Source of the DNA: an uncultured Eubacteriales bacterium | GTDB taxonomy: Bacteria; Bacillota; Clostridia; Oscillospirales; Acutalibacteraceae | NCBI GenBank assembly: GCA_934546985.1 | Contig: CAKTEE010000011.1 | Coordinates: 3,839-67,838 of the forward strand | Direction of reading: 5' to 3' | Length of the DNA stretch: 64,000 nt | Shown here: piece after piece, positions 45,290-52,791 of the stretch | How the letters are laid out: the number at the start of each line of letters is the position of its first letter | Position numbering within the stretch: position 1 is the stretch's first letter | Position numbers and translations under genes: made by a program | Notes under the pieces: model-generated | The model's database searches: none | The model's input: the letters and a program-made list of their open reading frames with translations, nothing else | What the model was told of the DNA's origin: nothing

Positions 45290-46229
45290 TTAACGCTTCA
45301 TTTTTATCTTTTCGCTCTTTGAAACGCTTGTCAAAAGGTCGTGTTTCTGAAAATTTTTATTTAAGTCAATGCCATAATAGTTTGCATAAGTGATGACCAT
45401 ATTTAACGTTTTATGACCCAGAATTTTTTGCAACTCATAAATATTCCCCTCACTAAGCAACCAATGTTTTACAAATGTGTGGCGATATAGATGTACAGAA
45501 CTTTTTATAATTCCACGTCTTAAATTATATCTTTTTATTGATGATTGTACCGATGTCTTTTTTAATTGTTTACCATCAATAGTACAAAATAGTAAATCTT
45601 CTATTTCTCCTTTTCTGTACCTCAAATATTCTTTTAAAATCGCACTTAGACTATCACTTAATGGAATACAATAAGGTGTATTATTCTTTACATGCCTTAG
45701 CATAATTTGTTTACTATCAAAATTAATATCTTTTATTTTCATTTCTTGTAGGGTTTTTAGTCTTACACCAGTTCCAAGCAAAAAATTAGTTATCACCCAT
45801 GTTCTGTATTCAGAAAAGTCACATTTTTTTACATTTGGTTTTTTCAATAAAATTTGAATTTCAATATCCGAATAAACGTCTTTAAGTTCGGGGTAAGTTT
45901 TTTTAATTGTAATATCAAAACGTTCCATATACCCAAGTTTCATGCAATAATAAAAAAATACTCGAATATTTCTTAAATATGTGCCAACTGTATACTCGTT
46001 AATATCTTTTTGTCTTAAATACAACGCATATTCTATTATGGTTTTTTCGGTAACACTTGAGCAACTATTTTCAGTTTCATAAAATTTACCGAAAACATTT
46101 GAATCCATTATAGTAATCTTTAATTGTATCCTCTGCCAATGATTTTGCGACATTACTTCTCTGAAAATCTTCAAAAGCTTCATCTAATGAAATTGTTAGA
46201 GAGTTATCATACATTTCTATTTTTTTCAT
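45290..46229 (-). pseudogene. Tyrosine recombinase, frameshifted
   Basis: The main frame (45290-46183) has the catalytic residues: Arg in LLGTGVRLKTLQ, HLYRHTF (HxxR), LGHKT and the Tyr region ITYANYYG. Its annotated N-terminus is artificial. In another frame from ATG 46227-46229 (RBS GGGGTGA) the minus strand encodes MKKIEMYDNSLTISLDEAFE and continues to DYYNGFKCF, which joins GKFYETENS if one T is removed from the T4 run at 46092-46095. The intact protein would be about 312 aa, a usual size. It is either inactivated or a sequencing error in a homopolymer. Confidence 0.8.
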
Positions 46230-46401
46230 TTTATCACCCCAAAAATATTCTATGAACAATGAAAAAAATTGTTACAGCAGTGTACTTGATTCCATTAAAT
46301 TTAAGTAAAAATCAAGTAGTCTGACAATATTGCAAAATTAAAAATGGACAAGCAATCAAAACGCACTGCTTGTCCTATTTATATGATATTTATAACATAT
46401 C

Positions 46402-46470
46402 TGGTGAGCCATCGCAGATTCGAACTGCGGACAACTTGATTAAAAGTTATCAAAAGACCTTTTAAGGCTC
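46402..46470 (-). ncRNA. tRNA-like sequence inside the element
   Basis: The minus strand has a 7-bp acceptor with one mismatch (GAGCCTT/ATGGCTC), a perfect T-arm CGCAG-TTCGAAT-CTGCG (46413-46429), a discriminator A and encoded CCA. The middle is only 34 nt: no real D-arm, and a TTGA/TCAA stem around ACTTTTAA that recalls a tRNA-Lys anticodon loop. At 69 nt it is too short for a normal tRNA. It may be a degenerate tRNA or the relic of a tRNA-targeted attachment site. Confidence 0.6.
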
Positions 46471-47064
46471 ACAAGTAAATGCTATGAAATCATATATTTA
46501 ATTGCTAAGTTACATAACGCATTTGATTTCATTGATGAAATAATTATACACCAAACTAAAAGATTTGTCAATATATATTCACAATTTTCCTTGTTTTTTT
46601 AATAAGCACATTTGTCCCCGATTAATTAAAGCAATGTAGCTAAATTGTCTGCAACTGAAAAGTTGTGGTCTTTTTATACTCCCTCGAATTGTGTAAATAC
46701 ATGTATAAATACGTGTAAGAATACTTGCAGAAAAAATGTATATATAACATATTTACACACATCTTTAGATATTAAAAAGGTTGATTATTTATATTTATCA
46801 ATTATAGAGCGCCTTAGCTCTGGGCTTAAAATAACCCCAGAGCTAAGGCGCTCTACATGTATGAAACATACTAATTAATAAATATAAATAATAATATACT
46901 AAATAGTAGATGTGTGTAAGTAAGAGTTAATAGCAATAAGTAAGAAGTAGTGAGAAGAAGAAAGAAAGAAAAAAGAGAGAGGAAGAAAGGGAAATAAAAA
47001 GCCACAATTTAAAGTGCAGCACTCTATTCTGGCGTAGTGAATATAATTAATAGAGGTGATTAAT
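46471..47064. other. Large intergenic region of the element
   Basis: About 590 bases. It holds a 20-bp inverted repeat (46805-46855), a purine-rich tract (about 46938-46999 on the plus strand) and the RBS of the next gene. The 77-aa frame at 46645-46878 runs through the inverted repeat and is not called. It is a plausible place for oriT or regulatory sites (inference). Confidence 0.45.
46805..46855. repeat. Perfect 20-bp inverted repeat
   Basis: TAGAGCGCCTTAGCTCTGGG (46805-46824) pairs perfectly with 46836-46855 across an 11-base loop. It is much more GC-rich than its surroundings, with no T-run. Confidence 0.85.
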
Positions 47065-47682
47065 TTGAACATCAGAATAACAGAACGAGACATAGAAATG
47101 ATGAAAATAATAACAAAATATAGATTTATGACCGCTAATCAAATAAGGATATTGGCAGGTTTTAGTAGCCTGAATACATGCGACAGACGTTTAAAAAAAC
47201 TAATTGAAACAAAATACATTATAAGAAAATACTTTCTTTATGGTATGCCAGCCTTATATTTTGTATCTAAACAAGCACAAGTATTTTTTAACCTTGAATA
47301 TATAACAACAAACGTGAGATTGAATACCTTAGAACATGATATACAAGTCATAAATACTGCCATATATTTTATAAAAAAAATGAACATTCAAGAAAACGAT
47401 ATTATAACAGAGCGAGAGTTAAGACATGAGGATGGCTTTGCAGTACCCAAGCATAAACCAGATTTTATATATGCCAAAAATTGTGTAGAAGTAGAATTAT
47501 CAGAAAAAAGCAAAATAGCTTTTAAAAAAATAGTGCAGGATAATTATTTAACATATGATACCCAATATTGGATTACAGACAATGAAAAAATAAAAAGGAA
47601 TTTGGAAGAAATACAAAAGTCATATGGAAATATTGAAATCATAAAACTAAAAGAGGTGCAAGAATATGTCAAAAGCTTATAA
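47065..47682 (+). CDS. Replication-relaxation family protein
   Basis: This 205-aa protein has an N-terminal winged helix (ITERDIEMMKIITKYRFMTA, NQIRILAGFSS) and a C-terminal domain with the nuclease-like pattern KPDFIYAKNCVEVELSEKSK. The family is found beside VirD4/FtsK-like ATPases in mobile elements and may process or bind element DNA. The TTG start (47065) has AGAGGTG 6 bases upstream; the GTG three codons earlier is part of the RBS. It overlaps the next gene by 17 bases. Confidence 0.82.
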   Translation: MNIRITERDIEMMKIITKYRFMTANQIRILAGFSSLNTCDRRLKKLIETKYIIRKYFLYGMPALYFVSKQAQVFFNLEYITTNVRLNTLEHDIQVINTAIYFIKKMNIQENDIITERELRHEDGFAVPKHKPDFIYAKNCVEVELSEKSKIAFKKIVQDNYLTYDTQYWITDNEKIKRNLEEIQKSYGNIEIIKLKEVQEYVKSL

Positions 47683-49357
47683 ATTCCAAGAAGTAAAGAA
47701 CAACAACAATTTTGTAAATATATTCATTGTGTTTGTTTTACTGCTTGCTTGTGCTCCAGCCATTCCGATTACTTTTCTTATTCTTTTTTTGCTTTATCTG
47801 TTTAAAGCAGACAGTAAAAAAACAATGGCGCTGTCAGGAGTTCTATTAATAATAAGTCTAATGGTTGCTAAATGTTTTATAGCTGATACGCTTAATATTA
47901 TAAATGTAAATTTACAAAGTCTTATTACAGGAAGTTTAATGAATATTTTTTCAAGTTATGGTTTATATCATTGGCAAAGTTGGATTGTGGTTTTAACATT
48001 ATCTTTCTTTGTGGCTACTGTTATGTTAGGAAAACTCAATAAAAATAAAATGAGAGAAAAAGCGGGTATAACTAATATTGATAAGGAAATTAAAAAAATA
48101 AACAAGCAAAATAAAATCACGTGCGATAATGCATCGAGCGATAAAACTTTATTAGGGCATAACCAATCAGGGAAAAAAATTTATTGTGATGACAGTGCGA
48201 AACATGTATTTGTAAGCGGGACAACAGGTTCAGGAAAAACTGTTACTATTGCTAATTTCATAAAAAGTGCTTGTGAGAAAAACTATGGTTTACTATTGGT
48301 AGATGGCAAAGGCGATACAACAGAAACATCTATGCTTGAAATAACAAAAAAGCTTTGCAATCAATATAAACGAAAGCTATATGTAATTGATATGAACGAC
48401 CCCGAAAGTTCTAAAAAATATAACCCATTTCAAAATACCAATCCGACAGTGTGTAAAGATATGCTTATCAATATGAGCGATTGGAGCGAAGAACACTATA
48501 AAACCAATACTGAGCGTTACTTACAAAGAGTTATTAAAATGCTCTTAACTGCAAATATTGATATTTGCTTTGAAAATATTATTAAATACATCAATGTTAA
48601 TCAATTTAAAGAGCTATCAGCAAGTTTGGTTAAAAATGAGGTTATAAGCAAAGATGTACATATGCAAAATTTAGAATTGATTGAAAATGATAAAAAAATT
48701 ATACAGGGTGCGGCGGCACGTTTTGCAACGATTGCAGAAAGTGAAATGGGTGAGATATTTCAAGCCAGCGGTATTGATATACATACAGCTTTAGCCGAAA
48801 ACGCAGTAATTCTATTTATTTTAAATCCCCTGCTATATCCTGAAACATCTAAAGTTCTGGGACGATTGATTTTAATAGACAGCAAGAAAGCAGTAAGCAA
48901 AATGTTTAAAGCTGAAAATAAACGTAAATTTTTTATTTTTGATGAAATAAACGTTTATGCTTCATCAACATTATTAGATTTAATTAACAAGAGCAGAAGT
49001 GCGGGAATTACATGTGTTTGTGCTACGCAGAGTTTAGCGGATTTAGAAAGCAATGTCAGTGAAAGTTTTAGAGAACAGGTTATTGAAAACTGCAATAATT
49101 ATATTATCATGCGACAAAACAGCTCAAGCAGTGCGGAGACATGGGCTAAGACGATTGGTACACATGAAACATTTCACATGACTTATCAAGTATCAGATGA
49201 GCCTAACGAAACTGAAAAAGGCAGTGCAAGGCGTACACATGAGTTTATTGTTCATCCTGACAGTATCAAGAGGTTAGGAGTTGGCGAGGGATTTTTTGTA
49301 TCACGTGACAATAATATTTGTGAGAAAGTAAAAATAAAAAATCTGTTTGAGGAGTGA
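47666..49357 (+). CDS. VirD4/TraG-like DNA-transfer ATPase
   Basis: This 563-aa protein has three N-terminal membrane segments (residues 15-125), Walker A GTTGSGKTVTIAN (about residue 180), Walker B KFFIFDEINVYA (about 420) and the downstream CVCATQSLADLE motif of type IV coupling proteins. It would couple element DNA to a secretion channel. No channel genes are in the element, so it would have to use another element's. RBS GAGGTG. Confidence 0.88.
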   Translation: MSKAYKFQEVKNNNNFVNIFIVFVLLLACAPAIPITFLILFLLYLFKADSKKTMALSGVLLIISLMVAKCFIADTLNIINVNLQSLITGSLMNIFSSYGLYHWQSWIVVLTLSFFVATVMLGKLNKNKMREKAGITNIDKEIKKINKQNKITCDNASSDKTLLGHNQSGKKIYCDDSAKHVFVSGTTGSGKTVTIANFIKSACEKNYGLLLVDGKGDTTETSMLEITKKLCNQYKRKLYVIDMNDPESSKKYNPFQNTNPTVCKDMLINMSDWSEEHYKTNTERYLQRVIKMLLTANIDICFENIIKYINVNQFKELSASLVKNEVISKDVHMQNLELIENDKKIIQGAAARFATIAESEMGEIFQASGIDIHTALAENAVILFILNPLLYPETSKVLGRLILIDSKKAVSKMFKAENKRKFFIFDEINVYASSTLLDLINKSRSAGITCVCATQSLADLESNVSESFREQVIENCNNYIIMRQNSSSSAETWAKTIGTHETFHMTYQVSDEPNETEKGSARRTHEFIVHPDSIKRLGVGEGFFVSRDNNICEKVKIKNLFEE

Positions 49358-49364
49358 TAAACAA

Positions 49365-50300
49365 ATGACAAAAATAAATATAATATTAGAGTTTCAGCAT
49401 TTCATAGCTGAATTGAAAAATTTATTTAGTGTCAGAACTGATATTTACAAAATATTTTTGAAAAACAAAAAGCTTTTTTGGTGGTTTATCATTGTATTAT
49501 TGTTAAATTCAACACAGCAAATAAGTTTAATTACATATAAGCCGATTTACAGCATTATAGGAATATTGTTTCAATTTATAATGCAAGCATTTTTCATACT
49601 CTTTTGTTGCTCTAATTTTGTGGAACGTATTTTGCGGAAATGTGAGAGCGTAAGGCGGGTTGCCACCAAAACCGAGAAAGAGCGATTATATTCGCTGTTT
49701 CAAGAAGTTTATCAAAAAGCATTGTCAGAAAACAGCTTGATTGGAAAAGATGTAAGACTATATATAGTTGATAGTATGGAAATAAACGCATTTATTATCG
49801 GACGAAACACACTTGTCTTAACACGTGGTGCATTGAAAATGCTGAATGATGATGAACTAAAAGGCATAATGGCACATGAATTCGGACACTTATCTAATTT
49901 TGATGGTGTTATAACTATATTGATAAATTTTTGTACGACGATTTATTTATTGTTTTTTGCTATTATTAACGTCTTACTAACCTATTTAGAAAGAGAATTT
50001 AACAATACTTTATTTAGCAGTCTTTGCGGAATAGTAAATCAAATTATACAATTACCAGTAAAAATACTTTATTTAATTTCTATTTTATTCATCAGCGGCG
50101 GGAGCAGAAAATCAGAATACAGAGCAGATTACTATGCTTGTAAACTCGGGTATCAGGAACAATTAAAAAGAGCATTGTATAAACTTTACAATATACAAGT
50201 TTCGGACAGGAAAAGAGGATTGATTGAAAACTTAGAAAGAACCCATCCAATGTTAGCGTACAGAATTGAAAGGTTCGAGGACATAGTTACAACTGAATAA
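49365..50300 (+). CDS. M48-family metallopeptidase (HtpX-like)
   Basis: This 311-aa membrane protein has two N-terminal hydrophobic segments, the zinc motif HEFGH (in GIMAHEFGHLSNFDG), a further membrane region and the third ligand in SRKSEYRADYYACKLG. Relatives degrade or process membrane proteins under stress. Its presence in a mobile element is unusual; it may mature a partner protein. ATG 49365 has GAGGAG 10 bases upstream. A nested inverted repeat follows. Confidence 0.88.
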   Translation: MTKINIILEFQHFIAELKNLFSVRTDIYKIFLKNKKLFWWFIIVLLLNSTQQISLITYKPIYSIIGILFQFIMQAFFILFCCSNFVERILRKCESVRRVATKTEKERLYSLFQEVYQKALSENSLIGKDVRLYIVDSMEINAFIIGRNTLVLTRGALKMLNDDELKGIMAHEFGHLSNFDGVITILINFCTTIYLLFFAIINVLLTYLEREFNNTLFSSLCGIVNQIIQLPVKILYLISILFISGGSRKSEYRADYYACKLGYQEQLKRALYKLYNIQVSDRKRGLIENLERTHPMLAYRIERFEDIVTTE

Positions 50301-50307
50301 AAATTAT

Positions 50308-50379
50308 ATAAGCCCTATATAGGTATATCAAGACTAAATACACGCTTACGCGGTCTTGACATTCCTATATAGGGCTTAT
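50308..50379 (+). terminator. Nested inverted repeat after the M48 gene
   Basis: A 16-bp outer stem (50308-50323 with 50364-50379) and a 7-bp inner stem (TCAAGAC/GTCTTGA). A TTTC follows. It likely ends the transfer operon. Confidence 0.7.
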
Positions 50380-50407
50380 TTCATGTTATTACCAGTTGTA
50401 AGGATAA

Positions 50408-50789
50408 CTATATTCTTAAATTCAAAAAGTCTTGTATCGTACTATTTAGACCTTGAGCGTATCTATATACACTTTGGGCAATATCATAATCAATCTTTGT
50501 TTCATAACAACAAACTATTAAGAAATAATTATCGTTGTTCAATATACATTCAATAAAGTTTTTTGGTATATCAATATAGTCAGAAAAATTAATATAATCT
50601 TTTGAATAAATAACATTTTTATTTCTTGATTTTTTCATGTGATTTTGAAAGTCCAAGCTTGTGTACTGTTCTTGAACTCCCCAATTATTGTATAAAATGT
50701 TTTTTCCGGTTTATAATCGCTATTTTATAGTAACAACCCAGATTGTTCAAATAATTTTTTAAGTTTTCACTTATGTTTATTTTTTTCAT
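50408..50789 (-). pseudogene. Small unknown gene with a frameshift
   Basis: ATG 50787-50789 has RBS AGAGGG and starts MKKINISENLKNYLNNLGCY, reading to NRKKHFIQ stop. Removing one A from the A6 run (plus-strand T6, 50700-50705) gives NRKNILYNNWGVQEQYTSLD and joins the downstream frame DFQNHMKKSRNK to the stop at 50408. The intact product would be about 126 aa and is not recognised. Decay or a homopolymer sequencing error. Confidence 0.6.
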
Positions 50790-50856
50790 TTTTTACCCTC
50801 TTTCGTATTAAAAATGTAAATATAGCAAACAATATTTACATAGAAATTTGAATATA

Positions 50857-50924
50857 CAAAAAGGGCAATAACTGTAAAAACAGTTACCACCCGAAAAGTT
50901 TTTCGTAAAGTGTATTGCTTTTTG
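50857..50924 (+). other. Three-way-junction structure upstream of the tyrosine recombinase
   Basis: A 12-bp closing stem (CAAAAAG..CAATA 50857-50870 with TATTGCTTTTTG 50913-50924) encloses AACTGT/ACAGTT and CGAAA/TTTCG hairpins. It ends in a T-run, so it could be an attenuator or recombinase-binding region. Confidence 0.5.
50906..50918. repeat. Left copy of 13-bp inverted repeat flanking the tyrosine recombinase
   Basis: TAAAGTGTATTGC; the inverted copy is at 52267-52279. Confidence 0.6.
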
Positions 50925-51096
50925 ATATATATTTTACGACGTTATTATACATTTATTTACGTTAAATGTAAATACGTTTCGACACAACATTACAAAACAA
51001 AATGATTTTAGACAATATTTTTAACGCTTTAAGCTCAATATGCTTTATTTGATTTGCTATTCATAGTCAAATTTCTGGTCGGTTAGAGGTTAAAAA

Positions 51097-52251
51097 ATGA
51101 GAACAGGAGAAAACATCTATAAACGAAAAGATGGCAGATGGGAAGCAAGATATATCATTGGATATGATGAACAGGGAAAAGCAAAATATCGTTCTGTATA
51201 TGCTAAAACTTACGCAGAAATTAAAGAAAAACTACGTGTATGTCTTTTAGAATTAGAAAACAATATTGTAACCACTACTATTATTTTTACCGAAGTCGCT
51301 CAACAATGGTTAAATAAAATCAAAACAGAGGTAAAAGAAAGCACGTATACACACTATTATCAAGCTGTATATAAACATCTGATTGCTACATTTGGCTGTA
51401 TGCAGATAAAAAAAATAAACAGTAATATGATAAGTAATTTTTTTAATAGTCTTACTTTGTCAAGCAAAACAATATCCGATATTTGTGTTTTAGCAAAACA
51501 AATTTTTCAATATGCTTATGCCGAAAAATATATATCAAAATTACCGCAATTTCCAACAATAAAAACTCTTCAAACAGAGATAGAAATATTTACAGAATAT
51601 GAGCAAAAAAAGCTTGAAAAATATTTATTTGAAAACCTGAGTTTTTTGAATTTATCTATACTCATTACTTTATACACTGGTATAAGAATAGGAGAACTAT
51701 GTGCACTTAAAAAAGATGATTTTGACTTTCTAAGCAATACAATAAACATTAACAAGACTATGCAGAGAATAAAGAATATGGATAAAAACATTCAGGGCAA
51801 AACAAAAATAATTATAGATACACCAAAAACTCAAAAGTCGATTAGAGTATTACCTATCCCACGATTTTTAATTGAATACGTTAAAAAATACTATTCTTGT
51901 TTGCAAAATAATGCTTACATTTTAACTGGTAATAAGACTTATATAGAACCGCGCCTATTAGAGTACAAATTTGCAAAAATTCTAAAAGACTTATATATTA
52001 AAAATTATAACTTTCATACACTGCGCCATACGTTCGCTACTAATTGTGTGAAAAGCGGTATGGATATAAAGACGTTGTCGGAACTATTGGGGCATTCAAA
52101 TGTAAAGATAACATTAGAAAAATATGTGCATAGCGACTTAAATTTTAAAAAACAAGAACTTGAAAAACTTTCAAGCCCGCTTTTAAAAAATATTTCTGGT
52201 CAAGATTTTGGTCAGAATTATAGCAATATAGTGTATTGTCAAGCTTTGTAG
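51097..52251 (+). CDS. Tyrosine recombinase (Tn916 Int-like)
   Basis: This 384-aa protein has an N-terminal arm-binding domain (GENIYKRKDGRWEARYIIGY), a core-binding SAM-like domain (about 60-165) and the catalytic domain with Arg in LYTGIRIGELCALK, HTLRHTFATN, LLGHSNVKITLEKYVH (His and Tyr). All catalytic residues are present. Its role beside the serine recombinase is unclear: a second integration system, a nested element, or inversion of its own segment. RBS AGAGG. Confidence 0.92.
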   Translation: MRTGENIYKRKDGRWEARYIIGYDEQGKAKYRSVYAKTYAEIKEKLRVCLLELENNIVTTTIIFTEVAQQWLNKIKTEVKESTYTHYYQAVYKHLIATFGCMQIKKINSNMISNFFNSLTLSSKTISDICVLAKQIFQYAYAEKYISKLPQFPTIKTLQTEIEIFTEYEQKKLEKYLFENLSFLNLSILITLYTGIRIGELCALKKDDFDFLSNTININKTMQRIKNMDKNIQGKTKIIIDTPKTQKSIRVLPIPRFLIEYVKKYYSCLQNNAYILTGNKTYIEPRLLEYKFAKILKDLYIKNYNFHTLRHTFATNCVKSGMDIKTLSELLGHSNVKITLEKYVHSDLNFKKQELEKLSSPLLKNISGQDFGQNYSNIVYCQAL

Positions 52252-52266
52252 CTTCTTTTTATAAGA

Positions 52267-52279
52267 GCAATACACTTTA
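52267..52279. repeat. Right copy of 13-bp inverted repeat
   Basis: GCAATACACTTTA, perfect inverse of 50906-50918. A partial third copy (AGTGTATTG, near 52229-52237) at the end of the recombinase gene can pair with it as a hairpin. Confidence 0.6.
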
Positions 52280-52349
52280 TGAAAGCTATTGAATAGTCAA
52301 AGTTAGTATTGCCAAGAAATCAAAAAATACTTATAAAAGGAGTTTGCAA

Positions 52350-52508
52350 ATGTACACACGAAAAATTGACAGACTTGGGCGTATATTGTTGCCAATAGTG
52401 TATAGAAAAAGATTAAATATTACTGATGATACTGAAATTGAATTTTTTATTGATGAAGAAGAACAAACCATAATTTTAATGAAACGTGAAGATGTTGAAA
52501 AAGAATAA
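52350..52508 (+). CDS. AbrB/MazE-like DNA-binding protein
   Basis: This 52-aa protein (MYTRKIDRLGRILLPIVYRK, then RLNITDDTEIEFFIDEE) has the swapped-hairpin pattern of AbrB-family regulators: a D-x-x-GRI-x-LP start and an acidic second half. RBS AAAGGAG. It is probably a small regulator of the recombination genes (inference). Confidence 0.8.
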   Translation: MYTRKIDRLGRILLPIVYRKRLNITDDTEIEFFIDEEEQTIILMKREDVEKE

Positions 52509-52653
52509 TAAAACAGAAATGTGTAGCAGTTGTAACATCGCTACACATTTTTTAATATAGTATTTTATACACATTTATATTGATAGTAATTACTTATCAA
52601 ATTTTGTAATTTAGACAAGCAACATTTAAGTAGTAATTACTGAGGTGTTGTTT

Positions 52654-52791
52654 ATGAAATGTAATGAAAAGACTATTATAATTAATTTTAAAATCGGCGT
52701 GATAAATGACTTATATAAAAGACAGATGATTACAAATGAACAAAGGGAAATGTGTATAAATACTATTAAAAAGGAAGGTAACAACAAATGA
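52654..52791 (+). CDS. 45-aa protein coupled to the serine recombinase
   Basis: MKCNEKTIIINFKIGVINDL starts this short protein, which ends EQREMCINTIKKEGNNK. RBS GAGGTG. Its stop overlaps the recombinase start (ATGA). Small proteins in this position are common beside such recombinases; a directionality factor is possible but unproven. Confidence 0.65.
   Translation: MKCNEKTIIINFKIGVINDLYKRQMITNEQREMCINTIKKEGNNK

Noticed and set aside
46645..46878. 77-aa frame in the element
   Set aside because: It runs through the 20-bp inverted repeat, without RBS or recognisable sequence.
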